A stretch of 64,000 bases of DNA from Heliocidaris erythrogramma (taxonomy: Eukaryota; Echinodermata; Echinoidea; Camarodonta; Echinometridae). Positions within the stretch are counted from its first letter, which is position 1. Each line of letters begins with the position of its first letter. The translations under genes and the position numbers were made by a program. The notes beneath the pieces were generated by a model. That model searched no databases. It was given only the letters and a program-made list of their open reading frames with translations, and was not told the origin of the DNA. Location: contig CM046867.1 of assembly GCA_025617745.1 (NCBI GenBank), positions 29,132,705 through 29,196,704 on the forward strand. The letters are read 5' to 3'. Shown piece by piece: positions 56,777 to 64,000 of the stretch.

Positions 56777-56851
56777 ATCACGTGTTTGATCTGCGTCATC
56801 TCGCAATACCAAGAACTGAGGGATGGTCGAGGAACGTCGAATGTAGTGTAA
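56777..56851 (+). CDS. copy B terminal coding exon
   Basis: 25 codons including TAA at 56849-56851, acceptor TCTTTCCAG. Reads ITCLICVISQYQELRDGRGT then SNVV. Same length as copy A's last exon. Carries the YQEL motif. Confidence 0.87.
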   Translation: MTCLICVISQYQELRDGRGTSNVV

Positions 56852-57000
56852 CCATGGCAACGTGCGACTTTCATAATAGTGGGACCCCAAGGAAGAACAG
56901 CGGCATTTTGTAAATACTGCTGAATTTGGGTCATCCTCCGTTTTTTAAGCTCATGTATACGTTGTATTTTAAGAAATGTATGTGGTTTTCTTAATACGGA

Positions 57001-57006
57001 AATAAA
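57001..57006 (+). promoter_or_regulatory. polyadenylation signal of copy B
   Basis: AATAAA 150 bp after the stop codon, followed by an ACAAACAAACAAAC run. Spacing is normal for a short 3' UTR. Confidence 0.55.
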
Positions 57007-57479
57007 TACAAACAAACAAACAAACAAACATAATAGTTTCATCATTCATATAAAGGGGCTATACCACAATCGTTCATAGACGTAGGGAAAAGGATGTGAA
57101 GGAGGATAAGCGAGAGAAAAAATAATCCTCACTTTCTTTATTCATGTTTACAAGAAATGTGATGATAATACAAAGGTATTTTTGAATAAACATAAGAACT
57201 TGTTGAAATCAATTGGTTTGCTTATAGTTACTTGGAAATGGGTGCGTTTATGCATACTTTTGAAGGCAGAATGAGCGTTTTGAAACGCTCATCGTAAACG
57301 CTCATCGTAAACGCAGTTCAACGGGGTACTGTTTATGCTTCGATCCTTCTCCAGGCGGGCTCTGCACAGCTGCATTCGCAAACCTGCACCGTGCATGCTT
57401 CGTTGACCCTGGGAAGGCAGGTCAAGTTGAGGCGCGCGCTTTTTCGAAACTGTATGTCACTATGTACACGGTGACAAAG

Positions 57480-57700
57480 AGAGCGGACAATTTATGCAGC
57501 TAATTGTACCCTCCACAATAGCTCTAGTAGACATCCCTTCACTGCTATTATGTGACACCTGTTCTACATATTTTTACAGGATAGCAATGAATGGATGTTC
57601 TTTTGTTAACCAGTGCAATTGTGAAGGGTACAATGAGGAGCAGCATAAATTGTCCGCTTCTTTGTTCGGCATGTTCATAGTGTGTATACTGTGGTATTTT
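57480..57700. mobile_element. MITE with GCGGACAATTTATGC termini
   Basis: GCGGACAATTTATGCAGCTA at the left pairs with GCAGCATAAATTGTCCGC at ~57640-57657. Inner sequence CTGCTATTATGTGACACCTG is shared with 21846-21900 on the other strand. Confidence 0.65.
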
Positions 57701-57944
57701 CGTGTCGCGATCTCGCACTCGATCGAATTGCTCGGTGTCGATTTACGGTTATTATTTCAGCTCTTTACGTCTATTATTTCGGTTATTACGTCCGTGGACT
57801 TCCTACCATGGTGGGAAAAGTGAGAGCCGACCAACACTGTCACTGACCGGGTACAAGTAATTACAATTGGCAGTCTTGTCCATCTCTCAACTCAGCATTA
57901 CGTTAAAATAGATTTACCACAAAATATCGGTTCGATATAAACCT

Positions 57945-58124
57945 AAATCTACCTTTATTCTGTTTATTTTGTCCCTGCATACTTGCCCGGTTCTCCTTGG
58001 AAACCCTGCAGCCACAAGCTGGTCTGCCAGTGGGTTTGTTCCTCGTCGACCCATTCAATTCATCTTGTATTTCGGGTTCGGACCAAGCGAGGAGAAGGGC
58101 CCTCACTTCCTCTTCGCTGTAATT
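57945..58124 (-). pseudogene. Myb/SANT-like DNA-binding domain fragment, frameshifted
   Basis: Minus strand reads NYSEEEVRALLLAWSEPEIQ and DELNGSTRNK, then after a short deletion in another frame ADQLVAAGFPRRTGQVCRDK followed by INRIKVDLG. This is the helix-turn pattern of the Myb/SANT-like (Myb_DNA-bind_4-type) domains, with the W in helix 1 and QVCRDKINRIK in the recognition helix. The frame break makes it non-functional. Could come from a Harbinger-type transposon or a domesticated relative. Confidence 0.65.
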
Positions 58125-58273
58125 TTAGACCTTGACACTCATTTCAACACAATGATATAAATATGGAAAAAAGTACTAGTATTATTTAAAACAACTGTTA
58201 GATCTTGCTCGGATGACGTCTATATGCGCATGCCTTAAGCTCGAGAAAAAAAAAAGTGAGCATAAACGCACTC

Positions 58274-59183
58274 TAAACTAAAAGCAAGGCTTGTTTGTTG
58301 TAGGCTCCGAAGGGTAATACAATTCTAAGTTTAACAAACTGGGAACGGACAAATCAGAGTTTAAATTAACTTTAAATAAATAATTATAACAATAATCACG
58401 GTGTAAAACAATTCTAAGTAAATAACTATAATTAAAGTTTATAAATAAAACCACAGTGTAAAGTAAAATTTAAGTAACTAACTATGTTTAAATTTTACAC
58501 CGAATAGTAAATTACGAAGAGCTCATAAATGCAATTGGACTTATAATCTGCACCAACCATACGCAATGGCAAACTAGTGAGACGTACCAAAATGTTGTCA
58601 TGACGTTGTCATGTGACTGTGCAGAACACGAGATCCTGATGAAACAATTTACAAAGAAAATCGAAATACTGGCTAAAAATGACGTCAGCATTTCGGTATT
58701 ACATTGTAAGATACATCATCTATAGCAATGAGAGGTCTACCGCTAAAGATGATGTAACTTAGAAAAATATTTTAACTGATCTTTTCCAACAGGCGGAGAT
58801 CATAACTCCCCGAAGAATAAGGAAGTAACCAATCGTAGAGCTGCAATAATACAGCGTGTAATACAGTTACATGGTTATATCGTTTCGGGTTCAAAAGGAT
58901 TTAAAAAAAATACATTTACCCAGTGTATGTATCCAAATTATGTGTATGGTGAAATTGCGACAAAACAGTAATATAAACTATCGGCCTTACAGTAAGCTCT
59001 TTAAATAGTTAAATCTGAGGCTGAAATGAGGCTTAGCTGCAATAGAATACCATTTGTCCATCATAGTGATAGAAAATGGATTTGTATTGGATTTATTTTT
59101 AAATTAATCAATATTTTACATTCTGTAACAAATTCTTAATTTCGAGTATAGAATCTTGAAATAAAAAGCCTTAAATTGACCGG
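58274..59183. other. intergenic, no gene recognised
   Basis: AT-rich. 58917-59090 (GTGTATGGTGAAATTGCGAC..CCATCATAGTGATAGAA) is a diverged tandem duplicate of 59303-59480. Confidence 0.5.
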
Positions 59184-60300
59184 CAGCATCGGAGCGCTGT
59201 TTCAAATGACAGTGATGAGTCGTATGTAGAGTTTAGAAGTCAGAACCCTCTTCAAAGTAATAAACTTGTAAATACTTTTTTTTTAAATACACTTTATATT
59301 TACCTAGTGTTTGTATCAAGCTTATGTATATGGTGAAACTGAGACAAAACCGTAATAAAAACTGTCGGTCTAAAAGCAATAATTAATATTAAGGCTGAAG
59401 TGAAAATGATTACTAGCTACAATAGACTTTGATTTTGACCATCATATCAATAGAACATGTCTTTGTAATTAATTTTTATATAGTAGCCAGCCCTTCAGAT
59501 TATGTAATACATTTATTGTTTCGATAATAAAGTCTTTGAGGTGAACTTAAATTTTAGCCAAATCACAGCGTCACTGAGACTAAGGCTTTTTATGTTACTG
59601 CAGTATTCCGTGTTTGTAGAGGTGTCGTGGTCGAGTGGTTTGAACAGTTGACTGGCGATGCGAAGGTCGTGGGTTCGAACCCTGTCACGGCACTAGGTGT
59701 CCTTTGGCAAGATATAAATCTACATTTGCACTCTCCACACAAGGGCTAAATGGGTACCCGGTAGGATGCGAAGTTAGTGTGATTGGATTAGCATGTGCGC
59801 GCCCGTAAAAAGGCACTAGCTGAAATGCTTCTGAGGGAGTGGCGTTTGTGCATTGTAGTGTGCGGAAGATTACTTGAATCAAGGAGTTATGCTTGAATCC
59901 AGTGAGCGGGGTAATAATAATAATGTAAGCGCTTTGGTCAGTTGTTTCTGGTAAAGCGCTTTATAAGAAACCGCTATTATCATTATTATTATTATTATTA
60001 TTATTTGTAAAAAAAATCTGATTACACAATAGGCCTAATAATAATAATAAAATATAAACAGATTTGATGTTGTTATTGTTTTAATCAACACTACTTGTCG
60101 GCTGAGAAATTTCGAGTATATATTGAGGCGAATTTAGCTTATCTTTTAAAACAGTGGCAGTACCGAGAAGTTGGTAAACAAGAGAGAAAGATATATAGAG
60201 AGAGAGAGAGAAAGAGAGAGGGGGAAAGGTGGAGGAGGGAGGGTTAAAGGGTGGGGGAGGGGGTAGGGAGCCTGAGGCAAAAAGAGACAGCGGATATATA
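59184..60300. repeat. downstream segmental duplicate (right copy)
   Basis: Counterpart of 22258-22950 and 25115-25235. Carries a SINE (59622-60004) that the left copy lacks, and lacks the 2.1-kb block present in the left copy. Confidence 0.75.
59622..60004 (+). repeat. tRNA-headed SINE, full length, (ATT)n tail
   Basis: Head GTGTCGTGGTCGAGTGG..GGGTTCGAACCCTGTCACGG with A- and B-boxes. Body with TACCCGGTAGGATGCGAAGT and a 3' end GTAAAGCGCTTTATAAGAAA then (ATT)n. TTTGTA on both sides (59614-59619; 60004-60009). The matching site in the left duplicate (22630) is empty. Confidence 0.8.
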
Positions 60301-60330
60301 CAGTGCGTCCCAGAAAAAAACGAAACCCTA
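60299..60330. repeat. Tc1/mariner-like terminal repeat
   Basis: ACAGTGCGTCCCAGAAAAAA..CGAAACC next to TATA. Compare 8691-8725. Confidence 0.45.
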
Positions 60331-60546
60331 AAACAAAAGGTTGTGACCACAATATGTGCTCTATGACAAAAATGATCTATATTTTCCATAAACTAGTAGT
60401 ATTATGCTTTTAAATGATACCTTGATGGCATCCATCCGTACATGCTTTACCGAGCAGCAGGATTTTGAGAATGACATGTAAACACACAGTTCTGCCAGAT
60501 TTGGGTAGAACCGTGAAACGCTGGATCACATGCGAACATGACCCAA

Positions 60547-60945
60547 ATGTAACGGGGTCCGCTCGCTATTCATAAGGACCGCTATTCATGGAAAACCGAT
60601 ATTCATTTAACACGCGTTATGAATAGCGGTCTTTATGAATAGTTATGAATAGTTGTCCTTATGAATGGAGGTCCTTATGAATAGCGAAGTAATTTGTCTA
60701 TGGTTTGCTCGCTATTCAAAAGGACCGCTATTCACATAAAACCGCCATTCATTTAGTCACGCCTTATGGATAGCGGTCCTTATGAATAAGCAGTGGCGTA
60801 GATACGAACACGCTTTCAATTGTTAGTGGGGGAGGGGGGGGGGGGGGTGATGAATAGATCACACCCCACTAACAGTGGATAATTATGCCTGTCTACGCCC
60901 ATGTGAATAAGTGGTCCTTATTAATAGCGGTCCTTATGTATTTTT
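60547..60945. repeat. GACCGCTATTCATAAGG minisatellite, copy 2
   Basis: Same unit order as 40078-40325. Interrupted at 60791-60903 by a MITE. Confidence 0.8.
60791..60903. mobile_element. 113-bp hAT-like MITE with perfect 8-bp target duplication
   Basis: CAGTGGCGTAGATACG.. to ..CTGTCTACGCCCATG, flanked by TGAATAAG at 60783-60790 and 60904-60911. Interior G-run and AGTGGGG/CCCCACT stem as in the copy at 12275-12379, which is in the other orientation. Confidence 0.85.
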
Positions 60946-61208
60946 CAAAGTGGACAGAAAGGTGATATGTTTCATAAAAGTAAAGTAAGTAGCACTTTCA
61001 TTGTCATCAAATGGATATACAAGGTAGAAAGGGCACATAAGGCAGAAAAAATATCAAGATTATGGCAATTTGGTATGGTGTCTCTCTAACCCACACTTGT
61101 GAATAAGCCACTCCGAAAGATATCTTTATTACACAATAGATAACAACCCTCAACAGTTAGCAAGCTGCAAATAATCTTTGGGAATCATCTTGGACTCATT
61201 CCTTATAT

Positions 61209-62084
61209 TTGGATAAAACCATGGCTGGTCATCAACAGAAAAATGGAGGAAATAGACGGAATCAGAGGGAGACCAATATATTCTCAATTTTGAACGATGA
61301 GCTGGATGGTGCTGCTGCCGCCCCTGTCGGGCCAGTTGATCCCCCGATTCCTGCTACTCTTTCTGCTGCTCTCCAAGAAGATGACCCAGACTCTCTCCAT
61401 CACTCAGACCTTGTGGAGTACCTTAAAGGTGCATCGTGCCAATTCGAAAAGATGATGGGCAAGGCGATGGAAACTATGCTGTCTAGCATACAACAAGTTC
61501 AGAAGGCCTTAGTGTTTGAGGGGCAACGAGTGAACGACCTCGAGGAGAAAAATAAAATGCTTGAGACCAGACTGACCAAGATGGAAAAGCAATACAGCGA
61601 ACTCCAAGCTAAAGTGAACAGTCAGAATCACGAGGCCAACAAAGCAGAAAGATTTACGCGGCGTAATAATCTACGCATTGTTGCTCTAGAAGAAGTGACT
61701 GGGGACCAGCAAGAAGATTGTGTTAAGATTGTCGAGAACTTAATTAAAACCAAGTTTGAGATGGATGTAAAAGTTGAACGTGCTCATCGAGATGGTTCTA
61801 GGGGTGAAAAGCCACGTCACATCCTCATAAAGACTCTGTCATATCGTGAAAAGGTCGATATTATGAAGAAGGCAAGGGAGGCTCTGAAGAAGGAGAAGTA
61901 TTACATCGTTGACGACCTTACAAGAGTGGACCTTGCAGAGAAGAAAAGGCACAAAAGGAGGTACAAGATCTTTTCACAAAGGGAACGAAACTGCGATTTT
62001 ATGCTGGAGCCTGGAGGGGAAATGGAGGTGGCCCATATTTCTCCTAATTCACGAGTGCTGTTTAACCCTACAATGCAGCTTTAA
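61209..62084 (+). CDS. LINE ORF1 protein (coiled coil plus RRM-like domain)
   Basis: 291 residues, intact. The first ~75 are low in structure (Asn/Gln, then Ala/Pro-rich). About 85-145 form a coiled coil (LEEKNKMLETRLTKMEKQYS, ELQAKVNSQNHEANKAERF). From ~148, RRNNLRIVALEEVTGDQQED..KVERAHRDGSRGEKPRHILI..SYREKVDIMKKAREALKKEK is the RRM plus C-terminal domain of L1-type ORF1 (Transposase_22) proteins, which bind RNA as a trimer. The start is the first Met of the open frame; a second Met follows at codon 5. It is a retrotransposon gene, not a host gene. Confidence 0.82.
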   Translation: MDKTMAGHQQKNGGNRRNQRETNIFSILNDELDGAAAAPVGPVDPPIPATLSAALQEDDPDSLHHSDLVEYLKGASCQFEKMMGKAMETMLSSIQQVQKALVFEGQRVNDLEEKNKMLETRLTKMEKQYSELQAKVNSQNHEANKAERFTRRNNLRIVALEEVTGDQQEDCVKIVENLIKTKFEMDVKVERAHRDGSRGEKPRHILIKTLSYREKVDIMKKAREALKKEKYYIVDDLTRVDLAEKKRHKRRYKIFSQRERNCDFMLEPGGEMEVAHISPNSRVLFNPTMQL

Positions 62085-62762
62085 CTTAACCACATGCTTT
62101 TTACCAGGACCTGACTTTGTTTGTTTTTAGAGCTTACCTTCTGGGAAACAAGTCAATGACTTCTTTGTTTCTCTGGCACTGTTATCTGCCAGGATGGTAG
62201 TGTGTGTGTGTGTGTGTGTGTGTAGGGTCTGCTATGCTTTGCTACTATTCAATTCATTCATTGACATTTGTGTTAGCTACTTCAACTGATACATTCTCAC
62301 TGGAGTGTTTATTTTATTACCAATTTTATCTCTCTAATTTAGTATATTTTCTGGTACCTTTTCACTATTCTGTTTGTGTGTTTGTTTGTTGTTTTGTTTT
62401 GTTTTGTTTTTGTTTTTTTTTCCTTCAATTTTTGTTATATTAAGTTGCTGTTTGCATGTGTAGTGTTATAATCATACAAACATGTTGTAGAAGTTTTAAT
62501 GACACTGTAATCCTCTCCATCTTGAATTCATTCTTAAATCTTTCTTTTTTTCTAGTGAACATGCTATTGTTTTTGTATACCTTGTCTTCCATTCTCATGA
62601 GCATGTATGTCTCTTATGTACAAAACTTCTATATATGTTTCTGTTTCTGTTCTCTCCTGCTAACCCTTATTAGTCTTAACTCATACCAATTACATGTCCC
62701 TATCCTAATGCCTGATTGTGCATTGTTTTCTATGCTTTTAAATATCACACTTGTACGTATAA

Positions 62763-63371
62763 ATGATGCTTGAAGAATATAATTTGCAGGAAAGTTTTGA
62801 TTGCAGGTATTATGTACCCAATGAGTATAACCCTTTCATAAATGTTCAGCATTCTCACCACTCACAGTGCTTAAGTTTCTTACACTGTAATGCCAGAAGC
62901 ATCTCAAAGAACTTTGAAAGCATTAATATCATGCTGTCCTCATTAAAATTTAACTGTTCCATTATCGGTATTTCCGAGACATGGTTGAATCAATCATCAC
63001 CCCCTCTATTTACTTTGGAGGGATATAGTGCAGTTCGTAAAGACAGACCCAACGGAAGAGGTGGTGGTGTTCTCTTGTACATCTCAGATAAGTTATCTTT
63101 CAAAATTGGAGAAGACCTTTCATTTTCAAGTCAGAGTGCCGAGCTTTTATGTATAGAGGTAGATCTGCCCGCCGAGAGGAATTTCATAGTGTGTATAGTG
63201 TATAGACCACCAAGTAATGATGTTGATAGTTTTCTTGACGATCTTGAATCACTAATGTGTGCAATTAACACATGTGAAAAATCAGTCTGTATTATGGGTG
63301 ATTTTAACATAGATTTTTTGGCAACTAATTATATCCTGATACAAGTGTTTTCATTTCTAATCGTGACATAA
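62763..63371 (+). CDS. LINE apurinic-type endonuclease, C-terminally truncated by deletion
   Basis: 202 residues. Endonuclease/exonuclease/phosphatase motifs: SFLHCNARSISKN (Asn), IIGISETWLNQSS (Glu), RPNGRGGGVLLYISDKLSFK, FIVCIVYRPPSND (Tyr), CIMGDFNIDFL (Asp/Asn). This cuts target DNA to prime reverse transcription. After TNY the sequence jumps to RT C-terminal sequence in another frame and stops, so the last endonuclease motif (SDH) and most of the RT are gone. Confidence 0.82.
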   Translation: MMLEEYNLQESFDCRYYVPNEYNPFINVQHSHHSQCLSFLHCNARSISKNFESINIMLSSLKFNCSIIGISETWLNQSSPPLFTLEGYSAVRKDRPNGRGGGVLLYISDKLSFKIGEDLSFSSQSAELLCIEVDLPAERNFIVCIVYRPPSNDVDSFLDDLESLMCAINTCEKSVCIMGDFNIDFLATNYILIQVFSFLIVT

Positions 63372-64000
63372 ATTTGCTAGAAGACTCAATTAATTCAGAA
63401 CTCCCCAAATTAGCCAATTGGTTCCAAAGTAATAAGTTGTCTCTGAACGTCCTCAAAACAAATTTTATTCATTTCAAGGGTAAGAAATCTTGTCAACGTA
63501 AGCTCTCTATAAAACTTGATGATGTCATATTAGAACAGAAAACTTGCACAAAATTTCTTGGCGTTCTCATAAATGAGAAACTGAACTGGACAGATCACCT
63601 GCAGCACATAAGGGTGCCGATCTCTCGTGGTATTGGCATATTATACAGGGTCAGATATTTTGTACCATCCAGAACATTATTCACATTATATAATACTCTC
63701 ATCCTACCATACATTTCTTATTGTAATATCCTCTGGGCAACATCAAAGAGTACAACAGACAATATTCTCCTGCTGCAAAAGAAAGCAATTCGGATATGTT
63801 GTGGTGCTGGTTACCTTGACCATACACGTCCCCTGTTTATTGAGCTGAAAACTCTGAGAGTCTGCGACATTAATTTCCTTCAAACCTCCATATTCATGTA
63901 TCGTTATAACACCAAGATTTTACCTGTTACTTTTTGTTCAATGTTTCAACGGAACGATGCGGTTCACGCTTACCAAACAAGACAATCAGCAAATATACAT
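63335..64000 (+). pseudogene. LINE RT C-terminal part joined to the endonuclease by deletion
   Basis: Open frame to the window edge. Starts PDTSVFISNRDINLLEDSIN, i.e. just at the YADD-type motif (one Asp left), and continues LANWFQSNKLSLNVLKTNFI, FLGVLINEKLNWTDHLQHIR, LILPYISYCNILWA and LLQKKAIRICCGAGYLDHTR. It is out of frame with the endonuclease. Motifs A and B are missing, so there is no polymerase activity. Confidence 0.78.

Larger units (their letters stand above)
34509..56851 (+). other. gene locus, copy B: LAPTM4/5-like four-pass membrane protein, complete
   Basis: Six exons (34509-34583, 43026-43107, 44219-44322, 47260-47352, 56241-56303, 56777-56851) give 163 residues. The N-terminus has a Cys cluster and basic turn, MAIMQSCCCFSNVRSGSLAC, like the CC..C.VR.G start of LAPTM4 proteins. 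Hydrophobic spans lie at about 16-38, 61-85, 95-118 and 123-148, and the tail from 149 has YQEL. By analogy with the family it would sit in late endosome/lysosome membranes. There is no PPxY motif, and it is much shorter than vertebrate LAPTM4, so ubiquitin-ligase binding through PY motifs is not supported. Introns 1 and 4 (8.4 and 8.9 kb) are filled with repeats. The start is the first ATG in the exon whose frame continues into the next exon; the paralogue supports all other exons. Family assignment is from recalled motifs. Confidence 0.75.
57240..58273. mobile_element. possible Harbinger-like remnant with GGGTGCGTTTATGC ends
   Basis: GGGTGCGTTTATGC at 57240-57253 and inverse GCATAAACGCACTC at 58260-58273. 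Contains a broken Myb/SANT-like domain (57945-58124) and a smaller MITE (57480-57700). PIF/Harbinger elements encode a Myb/SANT-like protein beside the transposase, but no transposase is visible and no clear 3-bp target duplication was found. Confidence 0.4.
61209..64000 (+). mobile_element. L2/CR1-like LINE with internal deletion, 3' end outside window
   Basis: ORF1 (61209-62084), a ~680-bp inter-ORF region with a GT run (62197-62223), an endonuclease (62763-63371) and, fused after a deletion, the RT C-terminal part (63335-64000). ORFs are well kept, so this insertion looks younger than the other LINE fragments here. Confidence 0.8.

Noticed and set aside
57903-58106. Intact host gene with Myb/SANT domain
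   Set aside because: The domain needs a frameshift to read through, lies between inverted ends, and no neighbouring exons were found.
59622-59695. Functional tRNA gene
   Set aside because: Anticodon arm does not pair properly, and the sequence continues into a SINE body with (ATT)n tail and has relatives at 21147, 34628 and 43600.

Overview
This is an AT-rich window of invertebrate animal nuclear DNA: spliced genes with GT..AG introns, a very high load of transposon fragments, and many microsatellites. The repeat content (foldback elements with ~15-bp tandem-repeat arms, tRNA-headed SINEs, L2/CR1-, L1/Tx1- and Penelope-type retroelements, many short hAT/mariner-like MITEs) fits an echinoderm, most likely a sea urchin. 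That is my inference, not a database result. There are no prokaryotic operons, CRISPR arrays or rRNA genes.

The only host gene content I can assemble with confidence is a tandem pair of paralogous genes on the + strand for a small four-pass membrane protein that resembles LAPTM4/5 (lysosome-associated transmembrane) proteins. Copy A enters from the left: its first exon is outside the window and five exons lie at 371-437, 1105-1232, 6830-6922, 9465-9524 and 16068-16142. Copy B is complete: six exons at 34509-34583, 43026-43107, 44219-44322, 47260-47352, 56241-56303 and 56777-56851, giving 492 nt or 163 residues. Exon order, intron phases (0,1,0,0,0) and most residues match between the copies. 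The exons are too short to stand out as ORFs and are visible only by comparing the two copies. A patchy duplicated segment downstream of each copy (22258-22950 plus 25115-25235 versus 59184-60300) shows that flanking DNA was duplicated as well.

The introns and spacers are built from nested mobile DNA. In copy A: a 4.8-kb foldback element with 8-bp target duplication (1537-6297) split by an L1/Tx1-like LINE; a Penelope-like element (7226-~8640); a 1-kb inverted-repeat element (12972-14022); hAT-like and other MITEs. Between the copies: a CR1/L2 LINE (18070-19432), two copies of a repeat containing a tRNA-like sequence, a 1.15-kb inverted repeat (23759-24912), two arrays of a 15-bp minisatellite, and five apparently identical 244-bp tandem units (29991-31210). 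In copy B: SINEs, MITEs, a GIY-YIG fragment on the minus strand, two opposed LINE fragments, a 1.7-kb (ACT)n tract, and a 6.5-kb element with TGTGGTA-rich arms (49243-55777) lodged in that tract. The right edge holds an L2/CR1-like LINE with intact ORF1 and endonuclease, in which most of the reverse transcriptase is deleted; it runs off the window.

The strongest unusual theme is that several different minisatellite families each occur in two or more places, often in opposite orientation, and in at least two cases they form the arms of an element bounded by inverted termini and a short target duplication.
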